Shown: positions 39,729 through 52,517, numbered from the stretch's first letter. The stretch: DNA of 64,000 bases from Dicaeum eximium (GCA_013396995.1 VWZP01009169.1:1-64000); one strand, 5' to 3'. Made by a program: numbers and translations. The notes: generated from the sequence alone by a model not told the origin.

Positions 39729-40988
39729 CTTAGGTAAAGCTCCCTGGAGAGGTTATGGAGTGCCTCATTTTGGAGGCTATCTCTTCACATGGATGACAAG
39801 AAGGTGATCAGGAGTAGTCAGCATGGATTCACTAAAGGCAAATAATGTTTGACCAAAGTGATTGCCTTTTATGATGAAACAACTACCCAGATGGATGAGG
39901 GGAGAGCAGTGAGTATTGTCTGCCTTGAATTCAGTGAGGCTTTCAGCAAGGTCTCTCACAATATCCTCATAGACAAAGTCAGGAATTGTGAACTGGATAG
40001 GTGGGGACGGTGAGGTGGATGGAGGCCTGGCTGAACAGCAGATCCCAGAGGGTTGTAATCAGTGGCACAGGGTCTGGTTGGAGGCCTGACACCTGTCGTG
40101 TCCCCAAGGTTCAATACTGGGCCCAGTATTGTTTCCCATGTTCATCAGTGACCTGGATGACGAGCAGATGCCTCCTCAGCAGGTTCACTGATGACACAGA
40201 GCTGAGAGGAGCAGTCAATACCCCAGAGGGCCATGCAGCCCTTCAGAGGGACCTGGATAGGCTGGAGAGATGGACAGGGGGAACTGTCTGAGATTCAGCG
40301 AGGGCAAGTGCAGGGTCCTGCATCTGGGGAGAAATAACCCCAGGCACCAGCCCAGGCTGGGGGCCAACGTGCTGAGGAGCAGCTCTGTGGAGAATGAGCT
40401 CCTGGTCATGGTGGACAACCAGCTGTCTGTGAGCCAGCAGTGTGTCCTTGTGGACAAGACGGCCAATGGAATCCTGCAGTTCATTAGGAAATGCATTGCC
40501 AGGTCAGGGGATGTAATCCTGCCCCTCTACTCAGCCTTGGTGAGGCACATCTGGAATGCTGAGTCCAATTCTGGGCTCCTCAGGAAAACAAAGATGATTA
40601 AGGGTCTGGAACATCTCTCTTATAAGAAAAGGCTCAGGGAGCTGGGACTCTACAGTCTGGAGAAGAAACAAATGAGATGGGACCTCATCCACGTCTATGA
40701 GTATCTGAAGGGAGGTGCCAAGAGGATGGATTCAGGCTCTGCTCAGTGGTGCCAAGCAGTAGGGCAAGAGGCAATGGCAGAAACTGATGCACAGAAGTTC
40801 CACCTGAATATGAGGAAGAACTTCTTTACTGTGTGGATGACTGAGCACTGGAACAGACTGTTGAGAGAGGTTGTGAAGTCTCTGGTTGCAATCCTGTGCT
40901 CTAGGATGACCCTGCTTGAGTAGGGAGCATGAACCAAATGACCCACTGTGGTTCCTTCCAACCCACCCCATTCTGGGATTCTGTGAGG
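39729..40988 (+). mobile_element. CR1 LINE fragment, 5'-truncated, about 1.26 kb
   Basis: It covers the C-terminal half of the CR1 reverse transcriptase and the 3' end. A block at 40270-40923 still has a 217-codon open frame (GKCRVLHLGRNNPRHQPRL... LRELGLYSLEKKQ), but the upstream RT part is in another frame, so the copy is dead. The catalytic aspartate motif reads FTDD at 40184-40195. The 3' end is ggattctgtgag at about 40976-40987. Same orientation as the copy at 42.9 kb. Confidence 0.95.
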
Positions 40989-42899
40989 GAAGCAGCACCT
41001 CCTTTCTCAGAAATAAAGGGGAAATGATAAGACATTATGCAGAAGAATTTTTTGTCCTCTCATGACATCACACTTCCCTCAAGAGCCTTTTCTCAGTCTC
41101 TCTCCATCCTTGTGTGCTGTGCAGGTATATGCAGCCTGTTCTGCTGCAGCAAAGGAAGAGGAGTTACTCGCTGCTGAATCTGTCAAGGAAATGTTACAAA
41201 GCTGTTATTTCAGTGTGTATCACGTATGCTTCCATGGCTGGCACATTGCTGACATGCTGCTGTGTCAGTCATGAAGACTAACACCTGGTATTTCCATCTC
41301 ATGGTATATGCAAGAGGAATAAACCTTCAGTGGGACAGACTCACCACCTTCCCCATGAAGTACAGCAGTGTAAGGATGTGCACAGAGGCAGTTTTTATAA
41401 AACAGCTGACGTGCTGCAAGTTTACATCCTACAGTTCACATCCTGTGGTTTCCTATTCATCTGCTCAAATCAAAATGCCGAGTCTTGCAATCCATCCTTA
41501 GAATAGGGCAAGCTGAGTAATCATACAGCTGCTTGCTCAGAGGTGGCTGAGTAGAAGAACTTGCACAGGAAGAATATAAGCTTGCCTCCACAGCTGTGAA
41601 GTTCAATCATTTTTAGCAGACTGCAAACTACTTATGAATTCAATTTGTTAGCAAGGACACTTTTTTTTACTATTGAAGGCTTTCATATTTTCCCACATGA
41701 TCACAATTTCTCAAAGAGGGGTTGAGGTAAGAAATAATGTATGTTATCAACTCTTTATATTGAATTTGGCAGATGCTACAAAATAAGGAATTTTATAAAT
41801 AAGATGATATTAGTTTACTGTACCAATAGAATGTTTAATCAGAGTCATTGTATGCCACACACATTTAAAAAATTTCAAACAAGTACAGAAATTCAAAGAC
41901 ATTAATAATGGGTTGGTCTGCCAAAGTCTGCCATAATCAGCTTGAATCTGTGTCAAAATTGTTTTCCATAAAAATGAGAAAAAAAATGGAAGAGCTAAAT
42001 TAAGATATAAGGCCAAAGAATATATTCAAATTCAAATTTACCTTGCTTTCACTGATGGAGAGTGGATCAGTTCTACAAAAATAGTAAATTATGTATTACT
42101 TTAAATTATCATTTAAAAGATTGCTGTTGAGTATTTTACACAATTTAAATCAGTCTGCTTGTATGAGATGTATATACTGTGTCTAAAATAATGTTTTTAA
42201 CATACTGGCTTTGGTTGTTTTCACTGTATAAATATTTTAATACTTAAAGAGGGACCTGTATTTGCTGATGTTTCTCATTTTTAAACATGCTCTAGGCATT
42301 TTTCAAAGGTTTTTTCTAACACAGATTCTCTCTTACCAAAAACATGTACTATTTAAAGAAAGCACGGCTTCTGAAAATGTTGCCTTATTTAAAGTTATCA
42401 GATTAAAAAGATCAGTTCTCAAGGAAGTTTATCAGTTGTATCAGAGTGCACAATGGAGACCTTGTGCTGTGCCCTATATGAGGAGAAGACTCACTTCCAG
42501 ATAGATGAGACACATCATCCTCTGTAACATGATGGAGCAAAGTGCTGCTGATGTTAAAATTAGAACTTCAAAGTTTTCTGCAGCGTTACTGCAGCTGGAA
42601 TGAACAAGGTCCAAGGGTGAGGGAAAGGCAGGCAAACTGCTGTATCTTGGATGTCAGAAATACAATAGAATTAGGTTTGCATGAAATCAAAATGTTAAAT
42701 TAAATTTTCATTTAAATAAATAAAATTGAATTTGAATAAAAAATGTTAAATTTGATTAGGTCAATGCTAAATCATCCACTGCCTTCAAAAGAGGTCAAGA
42801 ATTCATCCATCAGTTAAAGTAGAAAAAAGAAGTCGTAGACAGTGATCAGAGTTTAAAATGTGGAAGGATGTTTTAATCACCCCTCCAGTACAATGCTAA
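40989..42899. other. AT-rich DNA between two CR1 copies
   Basis: No gene or repeat recognised; both flanking CR1 copies point the same way. Confidence 0.6.
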
Positions 42900-43913
42900 A
42901 GAACTATGGCAGAGCTCAGGGGTGATGAGTGGAGTAGAATCCAGTTGGAGGTCTGTAGTCACTGGCATTCCCCAGGGATCCATACTTCTTCCAGTCTTAT
43001 CCAGTTTGTTTACCAGAGGCATAGGAGGCACCCTGAGCCAGTTTGCTGGTGACACTAAACTGGGGAGTGGCCGATACAGCTGCAGGCTCTGCTGCCATTC
43101 AGTGGCACCTTGGTAGGCTGGGGAATTGGGCAGAGAGAAGCACAATGGGCTACAACAAGGGCAAGTGCAGGGTCCTGCACCTGGGGAGGAACAACCCCAA
43201 GTGCCAGCACAGACTGGGGACTGACCTCCTGGAGAGAGCTCTGTGGAGAAGGACCTGGGAGTCCTGGTGGGTGACAAGTTGTCCATGAGCCAGCAGTGCC
43301 CTTATGGCCAGGAGGGCCAAGGGTGTCCTGGAGAGCATCAGGAAGAGTGTGGCCAGCAGGTTAAGGGAGATGATCCTGCCCCTCTATTCAGCCCTGGTGA
43401 GGCCACTTTTGGAACACTGTGTCCAGTTCTGGGCTCCTCAGCACAAGAAAGACAAGGAGCTACTGGAGAGGGTCCAACAGTGGCCACAAAGACAATGTGG
43501 GGTCTGCAGCACCTCTAATGAGGAGAGACTGCAGGAGCTGGGCCTGTTCAGTCTGGAGAAGAGAAGACTCAGAGGAGATCTCATTAATGCATCTAAACCT
43601 CTCACAGGAGGGTGCCAAGAGGATGGTGCCAGACTTTTTTCAGTGGTGCCCAGCGACAGGATGAGGAGCCATAAACTAAAATGCAGGAAGTTCCACCTCA
43701 ACATGAGGAACATCTTCTTTCCACTGAAGGTGGCAGAGCACTGGAACAGGCTGCTCAGGAAACTTGAGGGTCTCCCTCTTTGGAGACATTCAAAACCCAC
43801 CTGGATGAGTGCCTTTGTTACCTGCTCTAGGTGCCCCTGCCTTGACAGGAGGGTTGGACTGGATGATCTCCAGAGGTCCCTTCCAACCCTAAGGATTCTA
43901 TGATCCTATAACT
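42900..43913 (+). mobile_element. CR1 LINE fragment, 5'-truncated, about 1.0 kb
   Basis: C-terminal reverse-transcriptase sequence and 3' end, finishing ggattctatgatcctat. Its catalytic motif is damaged (FAGD at 43042-43053, where an active enzyme has two Asp). A 199-codon open block remains at 43304-43903, in a different frame from the upstream RT part. The left boundary is approximate. Confidence 0.95.
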
Positions 43914-45406
43914 ACAGATTATCTTCAATTTTGCTGAAAAAAACCTCTATGACTACAAAATGAAATTTGTAGTTATCAAGCAAACACATAAGTAATTTTA
44001 ATTACTGTGTCTGAAGTGGAAGAAGAAAAATTTGGTCTGTGTTTCTTCTAGGATGGGAGATTGCTACTGTTAAGGCTGTTTTTGGCTTCTTGACAATCAT
44101 GTTTTGTTTAAGTTTGGTAACTGCTCAGTGGATTCCTTCCAGCAAAACAAAGCTTAAAAGAGCAATTTAGTGCTCATTTCTACAGTAGTATCAGGGAAAA
44201 TTAGAAATACATTCTCAGAAAATACTAACACTAATCAATCAGTGAAAGATTAATCAAATGCATGAAAGATTACCCTGGGGTTGACAGAAAAAATCCAAGT
44301 AAGAAGCTTACTAGCCTACTGTACAAATAAACAGAACAGTTACATGGCTTTGAGGGCAAGCACATGATGCTTTAGATTCACAGGAATTATCAGAGGGGTT
44401 CAAAACTCATGAGAAATAAATCTACTGCTATTTATTTCTATTATGTTTAGAGAAACAGGACTTTGTATACATATTTCGTAAGCAAAAGTATTCCACTAAA
44501 ATACTCCTAGCATTACAGACATTTTCCTCCTCAATAAATAAAGCAAGCCAAATACTAGCAAACTCCATGGATGATGGGAGCAGAATACATGTTACTGTTT
44601 TCACCTAAAAGCTAATGGGTTTATTCAGAAAGTCTGCAGAGCTTTTTTCAGTAGTCTCACAACCACTAGACTTTTCCTTTCCTTTTTCCTAATGCTACCA
44701 AGGTGATCATAACTCTGGTAGGGCTTCCTAGACTGACAACTGCCAGGGTTCCTGTCAGGTCTTGCTATGCTAAACTATGTGCTCTTACACTTCAGTATTC
44801 ATTTCTCCTGGCTTCTCTAGCACACTTCAAGAGCATTCTCTCTCCCTCCACACCAGTGGCAACCCTCTCTTCAGTTACTTTTAATTCCTTCTTGTTTGAG
44901 CAGAACTTTCTTCTGACTCCCAAGTTTGTCTCTTCTTTGTAATCTATTGCTCATGAGCTGCAATTCTGTCTTGAAACGCTGATTTACCTTGGGCAATGGG
45001 TAGCTGTGGATTTATTCAGTGCTACATCTGAATTCACATGTTAATATCCTTCATTTTTAGACATGTTCTAAGTACAGAAATGTCTTATGGATTTTAATTC
45101 AAAATGCAAACAAAGAAGTTCTCAAATTGACCTTAATATAGATATACAATATCCAACATTATCTGAAAATCATCTATTTCAAACTTACAGGTTTTTACTT
45201 TATTTATATCAGATCATTAAATACTATGTGTTATTTTCTACAGAAAATTATACTATTACATGTTTATAAAAAATTTTTACACAGAAAAAAACTTCACCTG
45301 TCTGTTTGTGAAGCTGCCATCACTTACCACATGAAAAAATTAGAATGATCAGGAGTACATTTTGCTTTGATACACTGTTCTTCCTAGTACTACCAGTTTA
45401 CGTTTT

Positions 45407-45472
45407 GCTTGTATCAATATATGCATCTACTAGTATCAGTATATACATCTGCTTGTATCCATATATACATCT
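45407..45472 (+). repeat. 22-base minisatellite, three copies
   Basis: Three consecutive 22-base units (45407-45428, 45429-45450, 45451-45472) share GTATC..TATAT.CATCT with few differences. Confidence 0.85.
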
Positions 45473-48400
45473 ATATTATTGTAGAAAAAGCTATGATTTA
45501 TGAGTAGTCCAGTTGTGTTCACTGAGACTCTTTACAAACTCATGGGCATGCTTGGAAACTTAGAGAGAGTTAGCAAACACAAGCAGGCATCAATTAGTTT
45601 TGATGTTCATGAATTAAGTTTCAGCAATCTCATCTGGTAAGAGAAAATATGAAATTAAGAGACATTCCTTACATTTTTTGCATTAATTGTTACTTAATAA
45701 TGTCTGTGTGATTTTTTTTAACTCCCATTTAACGTAAGATTAAATTTGGTAACATCCTACATTCCTTTTAAGCCTTAATCATGCTACAGAATACAGAAAG
45801 AGGTATAAAAACACTCAGTGGTCATTGCAAAAGCTGAGGGGTTTTGCAGCTGCACATGATAACCAGCTGCCTTTTGTCCCCAGAGAAGGTGTGGGATGCT
45901 GCTAGGTCTGTACTGCAAACAGAGTAGCTGGATGCTAAAGGGATACATGTAAAATATTTAATATTGATATAAGAGAAACAAGGCTATTAGAAATCTTAGA
46001 TTCATTGATTCATCAAACCATCTCTGCACTAATGAAACTCTGTTCTTACTTGGCAGTTTTCCTTCACAATCTTTTAGCAATAAAGATGGGTTATTTTGTA
46101 AATAGCATATCCAGTCCTGGAGCTCCATTTCACTACAGACTGTGGTGCTATGAGAGAGACATCTACATCCAAAGTATCACGAGTATACGATGATCAGACC
46201 ACAGATTTATTTACACAGACTTTATTTTTGTTTTACTCTGTAAGTCTCAGCAAATGGACAGTTCAGTGTTGGTTTTGGTGAACTAAGATTACTGTAAAAA
46301 TAACACACAAATGCTTAACCCTCGTTAGCATGAGGTAAGGACAACTAAGAATGTATTTATATTAAACCTTGAAAATTTAAGATTTCAGGATCCTCTGAGA
46401 AAAAACTCACATTTCTTTTAAACTGAGAATTTATCTACAGTTCAGCATTCCAATGATAGACAATCTACACCTCTGAGACTGAATGATTATAGCATTATTT
46501 ATAAGCATACGGGACCAACTGTTAAAAAAGAAAAAAAAGAGATAGAAGAAGAAAAAGAAATAATAATTTGAGAGAAACTTCAGCCTAAAAGCACATAAAA
46601 TATTCATAAAGCTTTTGGCTCATGTTTTTCTAACATGTATGTGAGACAAACACCTGGCTACTGTACAGTATCAGTGACACTTGTTGGAACTACAAGACCA
46701 CTGTCTCTCGACAGCTCTATAAACAAGTCTCTGAGTGACAGGCAGCTGGCAGGGCACATTTCCCAGCCCCTGAGCTCTCTGAGAATGCCATCCTGATCAC
46801 CTGCCTTTAAGGTCACACTGTGCCCCATTCACCTGCCTAGTCTCATACTATCATGGCCCAGAACATCAGATAGGATTAGTAGCAAAATAAATTAAGGGTT
46901 TTCAAGACTTCAGTATATGGGTTTCAGGTTAACAAAGACAAAACTTTATTCTAAACTGTATTTAGCAACCAAATTGAATTTCTGTTGATGCAGTAGCTCT
47001 TACCCACAGCCCTAGCTGCACTTTCAAGAGCCTGTGAACTCAGGGTGCTGTTTTCAAACAGATTAAGCCTGTGTAAACTGGGGCTACTGTGTTCCCCTCC
47101 CTTGAGCTGACACTTTTGCAATGACCCAGATAAGGGAACTATTCTAACAAAAAAACAGACCTAGGAAAAAGGGAAGGCTTTCAGCAAATTCAATATCTTT
47201 CTTTGTCAAATACTGTGTGATGTTTGGCATTCTGTTTTCAGGAATAAAAATAGATTTATACCGTTATTAGGGATTTTTTGTTTGTTTCTCTCCTCTACAT
47301 ATTGCTTAATTCTTTCTGACTCAGAGAGACATATTCTGAGTTTATTTATACATCTATGAAGTCCTTTAAAAAAATTAATCACCCGGTATTTTCTACATTT
47401 CCTTTCTATTAGACTTCCAATGGCTGATGCTGTTAGAGACTGAGACACAACACAGTGTCCTTGTACACACTTAACCTGTAACACTGAGGAACAGGGAACA
47501 TATTTACAGCTGCCTGGAAGGATAACCTGCTGATCAAATGACAAATAGCAGTGAAATTCTCAGGAGAAGACTGTAATAAAAGCTAACTTATATGTCCATT
47601 TTCATATTTAACACATTATAAGCTCTTTAACATATATCTAGTTAAATTACAGTATCATACATACAGAAATCTTAATTTCATTTCTGCTCTGCAAAGACAG
47701 AAATTTGTTTGCTGTTCTTTAAGAGAAGAATGGAGTATGCAAATCTGAAGAACTCAGAACTGTTTATTTTTTTTTTAGTATTATTACATAAAATAGTTGT
47801 ATTTGCCATGAAACTGCAATACAACAAATAATCATTTACAAATCTCATTTTCAGGCAAAGGATTTAGCTTTACAACTTGTCAGCCACAGTATTTTATTTT
47901 CTTGTCTATCTCCAGTCTTGGCAGTTGCTACCTCATTTACACTTGCATGTAAAAAACGTGCATCTGTAAATTGCTACTGAAATTTCAAAAGTATCCTGTA
48001 TCATCAGAGCTATTCTCCCACTGAATTTAAACTCTTGCTATTGTAGTAATGTAATGATTTTTTACCTTTTATCTTCTGCGGTACGTACATCAGGAAATTT
48101 CCACTCAATAAATTAAGTTCTTTCATATTCTAGAAACCAAATACATCTAACCAAAGGGTTGAAACACTTCCTAGTGCATCCAAATATATAATTTGTGACA
48201 ACATACATAAACATTACTTTGTAATGTTCTTTATCTCATTTTTATCATGATGAAAAAAGATTAATGAATATAACAAAAATAATTAAGGGAAATTTTAAAT
48301 GGAAAAACTAATTTTAAAATCGTAATAACAGGTAACAACCAGGGATCAATTACATTAGCACACTGTTCAAATAAAATTATGTATGTCCTGACTGTATAAT

Positions 48401-50458
48401 GATTTCTCTTCCTCCTAAGTTAAGCTGACAGCATTCTGGAGAGTTTGAAGTACTACAGATGCCAACCATGTCTGGCACGGTGATTCTTAGGCTTTTTTTG
48501 ACTTTGATGTTTTCAACACATAATATTTTTTGTGAGTCATTGTACATGTTAACATCAACTTACAATAAGAAAATGCTCTAAAGATGCTGTAAATAATCAG
48601 GAAGTAAAACTAACTTATCTTTTACTGGCTGTTTAAATGAGATTAGTGAAAAATTTCAAAATTTAATTCTTGAACACTGTTCTGTAGGACACATGCAGAT
48701 CAGCTAACCATGGCCCACGTGGCCCACAGACTACTCTGCAACCACTGTTTTAGTGTAGATAAGACCTCCCTGTAAAATATCTGTGTATTACATCACTGTC
48801 ACAGGCAGAACCAATTTTAACAGAAAACTCCAACCATAGGCTATGTGCCCTGACATTTTCATTGCCAAGGGTCATTTCTTCAATCTGTATCTTCCCTGAG
48901 ACTCAGAAATTCCTTACAGTAGGAGAAACCATATCAGAAAAGTACTAACATCACTCAGTAGTCCTTCAACACAAGTAAGAAGTATCATTAAGGAGAAAGA
49001 AATAGCACACTCTGACCCATCAGCCATGAGCTAACAGTCCAGCTGGCCTTCTTGCTTGTTACAGCACTTTCCCTTCATTCATGCTCACTCTTGATTTTCT
49101 GAGCTACTGAAGTTTTTACCCAAATTCTCCTCTAAATTACGTGGTGTGTGATTTTTCAAATGCATAATCAGAATATGTGGGATACTTCATTAATGTAATT
49201 GAAAACACAGGGATGTAAGGATTTCACATATATCTTTAAAACATCTGAATGAAATGTAGCTCTCACACTGCTTCTGTTCAGTGTTTATCAAAAATTCCTG
49301 AGTGTCTTGCACTTATTGGGAGGCAGGAAATGCAGTCATATGAAAAACCTGAATGTACCCAAAATGGTGTGAAATTTGTGCTAAATATAACTGCCTCAGT
49401 TCTTAGTATCCAGTCAATAACACTGTAAACAATCCAGGAGACAACACAACCCAAGCTTTACCAGTGTACATTTCTTCCATGGGTTCAGTTTTACAAAGTC
49501 AATCCCACATACCATCTCGCTAATGCCAAAAAGGCAGCCACATTCCTTCATTCCTTTAACACGAACTCTTGCCATTTTGTGCCACCTCTAAATGCCCACC
49601 TGAGCTCTCCCACAGCAGATTCAGCTTGGCCAAGCAGTGAAAAAAGCAAATACAGTCCAGGTATGTTAGAGGAAAAACCCAGTACAGTAGCATTGCATGT
49701 TCTTGCTGGTGTTCTTGCTTGTACCAGATGAGCCACGACAAGTGCAGTGCCTGTTCTTGATAAAGGGCATTAGACACCAGTTGTGTTTGTGCTCTGGTCA
49801 AAGAGTTACCAGGTTTTAGACCTATACTATAAATACACTTAGTGAATCATGCCAGTAAAGAATATTTAGTATCTTTTAGTATTAGAATGAAAGCCTCCAT
49901 TTAGTTTGAAAGAAGAGGGGATGGATGATGGACCCACATAGTACCATATATTACATAAAAATTCTAAACCTTGCAGCACCAACCAGTATTGATTAACTTG
50001 ATCTTCATTAAATATTTACAGATTTTCTGGAAGTTTATTGTTTTCTTCCCTAACAAGAAACCATACCAAAACATAATCTCAGAGCTCTCCTATACCAAAT
50101 AAAAATAGAACAACAGATTCCTATGTTTGAGACTCCTTGGAAAGTGACATTACACTAACACCCCATTACTAGGAGACTATGAACTCAAAATTTATTTTGA
50201 GATCCAAGGTAGTATTTGCTTTGGCAACAGTGCTGTGTTAATATGATTCAGCTATACTGGAAAATCATATCCTGAAACAATCTTAACCATTGTTTGAGGA
50301 GTCATGAGATGATCTATGGCCTCAGAAGTGAGTGCACTAGAGCAAAGTTTGCCATTGTATCAAGAAGACTGGAGAAGAATTACTTCAGCAGCTCCATGTG
50401 GCTTTTAGTGACTTCCCACAAGCTCTGTGCAGGGATACAGAAGTCGTGAATATTTATC

Positions 50459-50481
50459 TTTTTTTTTTTTTTTTTTTTTTT
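50459..50481 (+). repeat. T23 homopolymer
   Basis: Uninterrupted run of 23 T. No transposon body adjoins it. Confidence 0.9.
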
Positions 50482-51389
50482 AGCAAAAACAGACAAAATA
50501 TGAACTATAAGGTACCTTTAAGGAATTATGCTCCTTGAATTGTATAGACACAACTGCCTCCCATCATTTGCAGTTGCTCAAAATCTTTGTTCTGAACTGA
50601 CTATTTTGTCAAAGCATCTGTTAGCACTGACATTCAGGATTTATATATTTCCAGTTGTTTAAAAAAAAAGAAAAGTTATCTGTCAATGTTTATTTAATTA
50701 TGCATTACGTAACTCTCTAGCTTTACAAGACACAGTTAAACTTTTCTCCAGTGGCTTTTACAGATCCTCAGCTTCTTGGCTGGAGTAAATCTGAAGGAGC
50801 AAAGAAGCAATTAAAATCGAAGACTACAGCATGCCAGACAGCTGGAGACTGTGACTGCTCAGTGACTCAGGTCTTTGAGTAACTGTATTGGCAATAATTT
50901 TTACATCATCAGATTTTTATGCCTTTTTAATAGCTACTTTACAGGAAAAAAAAAAAAAGAGAAGGAAAAAAAATAATCTTCCCTCGGGGTTGTTGGTTCT
51001 GTGAAGGAGGAAGGAATGAAAACAGCCACTGATTCATCAGTTCCACTTCTGAGTGTGCATGGTGAAGGCGTTTCTCTGCTATGGTTTTTTCCATTATTGG
51101 TTTCTTTCCTCGTGAATACGCTTGGGGCCATGTTCCGGTGTCTCTGGAGAAAATGGCCTCTTATATTCAGCCTTCGTTCCCCAAACTTTAATTTATAACC
51201 TTGTGAACATCAATCCAGCAAGCCCAAGCGCGCAGGCAGTGCCGTGACACACTGCACACACGCGTGCAGCTCTGACACCCGCGGCAGGAGCCGCAGCTAC
51301 CGCGGCAGCTGGAACCCCAGGAGTAACGGGAGCTACGGCCAACTCTGCGGGACGGGCACGGCATCGCCGCCCTGGCGCCCTGATCTCAC

Positions 51390-51432
51390 CGCCGCCAGGT
51401 ACAGGCGCCATCTCTGCCCCGCCGCCCGCCAT
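51390..51432 (-). other. Candidate leftward first exon (unidentified)
   Basis: On the minus strand an ATG in a strong context (GGCCATGGCG) opens a frame reading MAGGGAEMAPVPGG, followed directly by a GTGAGA splice donor (51384-51389). The position in the CpG island suits a divergent transcript. I recognise no protein family, and no second exon was found between 30 and 51 kb. It could equally be a 5' UTR exon or chance in GC-rich DNA. Confidence 0.25.
51404..51413 (-). promoter_or_regulatory. YY1-like core
   Basis: Minus strand AGATGGCGCC resembles the YY1 core (AAGATGGCGGC). It overlaps the second of two ATGs in the candidate leftward first exon at 51390-51432. Confidence 0.3.
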
Positions 51433-51527
51433 GGCCGCCCCCGCCCTGCCCCTCGGCCTCCCGCCGCCGCGGGGCCGCCCGGGGCAACCGCCAAGGCGCC
51501 GTCCTGCCGCAGGTGCGGCCCGCGGGG

Positions 51528-51546
51528 ACTACGCGCCCCAGCATGC
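51528..51546 (+). promoter_or_regulatory. ZNF143/SBF-like site
   Basis: Reads ACTACGCGCCCCAGCATGC. ACTAC and CCCAGCATGC match the known ZNF143 element exactly, with differences only in the four bases between. Confidence 0.6.
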
Positions 51547-51592
51547 TCCGCGCCCGGCTCCCCGCGGCGCCCCGCGTGGGGGAGGCCGCGCG

Positions 51593-51611
51593 GCGCGCTG
51601 GGTAACGTAGT
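51593..51611 (-). promoter_or_regulatory. ZNF143/SBF-like site, member of tandem pair
   Basis: Minus strand reads ACTACGTTACCCAGCGCGC, keeping the ACTAC and CCCAG blocks at the correct spacing. It directly abuts the next site at 51612-51630. Confidence 0.5.
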
Positions 51612-51630
51612 CGAAAGTGGGAGGCGTAGT
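51612..51630 (-). promoter_or_regulatory. ZNF143/SBF-like site, member of tandem pair
   Basis: Minus strand reads ACTACGCCTCCCACTTTCG. ACTAC and TCCCA are at canonical spacing; the 3' part is divergent. It lies head to tail with the site at 51593-51611, with no intervening base. Confidence 0.4.
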
Positions 51631-51739
51631 TGGGGAGCGGCAGGGAAAAGAGCGGCCGGGAGCGGCGGTGGCCGCTCCGGGTTTCCACGCGAACGAGCGG
51701 CGAGCTCCGGCGGAGGGCAGGGGTCGGGCTGGCGGGGAC

Positions 51740-52517
51740 NNNNNNNNNNNNNNNNNNNNNNNNNNNNNNNNNNNNNNNNNNNNNNNNNNNNNNNNNNNNN
51801 NNNNNNNNNNNNNNNNNNNNNNNNNNNNNNNNNNNNNNNNNNNNNNNNNNNNNNNNNNNNNNNNNNNNNNNNNNNNNNNNNNNNNNNNNNNNNNNNNNNN
51901 NNNNNNNNNNNNNNNNNNNNNNNNNNNNNNNNNNNNNNNNNNNNNNNNNNNNNNNNNNNNNNNNNNNNNNNNNNNNNNNNNNNNNNNNNNNNNNNNNNNN
52001 NNNNNNNNNNNNNNNNNNNNNNNNNNNNNNNNNNNNNNNNNNNNNNNNNNNNNNNNNNNNNNNNNNNNNNNNNNNNNNNNNNNNNNNNNNNNNNNNNNNN
52101 NNNNNNNNNNNNNNNNNNNNNNNNNNNNNNNNNNNNNNNNNNNNNNNNNNNNNNNNNNNNNNNNNNNNNNNNNNNNNNNNNNNNNNNNNNNNNNNNNNNN
52201 NNNNNNNNNNNNNNNNNNNNNNNNNNNNNNNNNNNNNNNNNNNNNNNNNNNNNNNNNNNNNNNNNNNNNNNNNNNNNNNNNNNNNNNNNNNNNNNNNNNN
52301 NNNNNNNNNNNNNNNNNNNNNNNNNNNNNNNNNNNNNNNNNNNNNNNNNNNNNNNNNNNNNNNNNNNNNNNNNNNNNNNNNNNNNNNNNNNNNNNNNNNN
52401 NNNNNNNNNNNNNNNNNNNNNNNNNNNNNNNNNNNNNNNNNNNNNNNNNNNNNNNNNNNNNNNNNNNNNNNNNNNNNNNNNNNNNNNNNNNNNNNNNNNN
52501 NNNNNNNNNNNNNNNNN
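51740..52517. other. 778-base assembly gap (N)
   Basis: Continuous N run in the middle of the GC-rich promoter. Such gaps are typical of extreme-GC avian promoters that sequence poorly. Long open frames reported across it are artefacts of unknown codons. Confidence 0.99.

Larger units (their letters stand above)
43914..51224. other. Gene-poor AT-rich DNA left of the second CpG island
   Basis: It holds the 22-base minisatellite and homopolymer tracts only. A 112-codon minus frame at 47206-47544 is not recognisable. Confidence 0.6.

Noticed and set aside
40270..40923. 217-codon frame taken as a host gene
   Set aside because: It is the C-terminal part of a CR1 reverse transcriptase in a truncated LINE copy.
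45407..45472. CRISPR-like array
   Set aside because: The units abut with no spacers, and the genome is a vertebrate; it is a minisatellite.
47206..47544. 112-codon minus-strand frame as a possible CATSPERE remnant
   Set aside because: No recognisable motif and the length is expected by chance in this much DNA.
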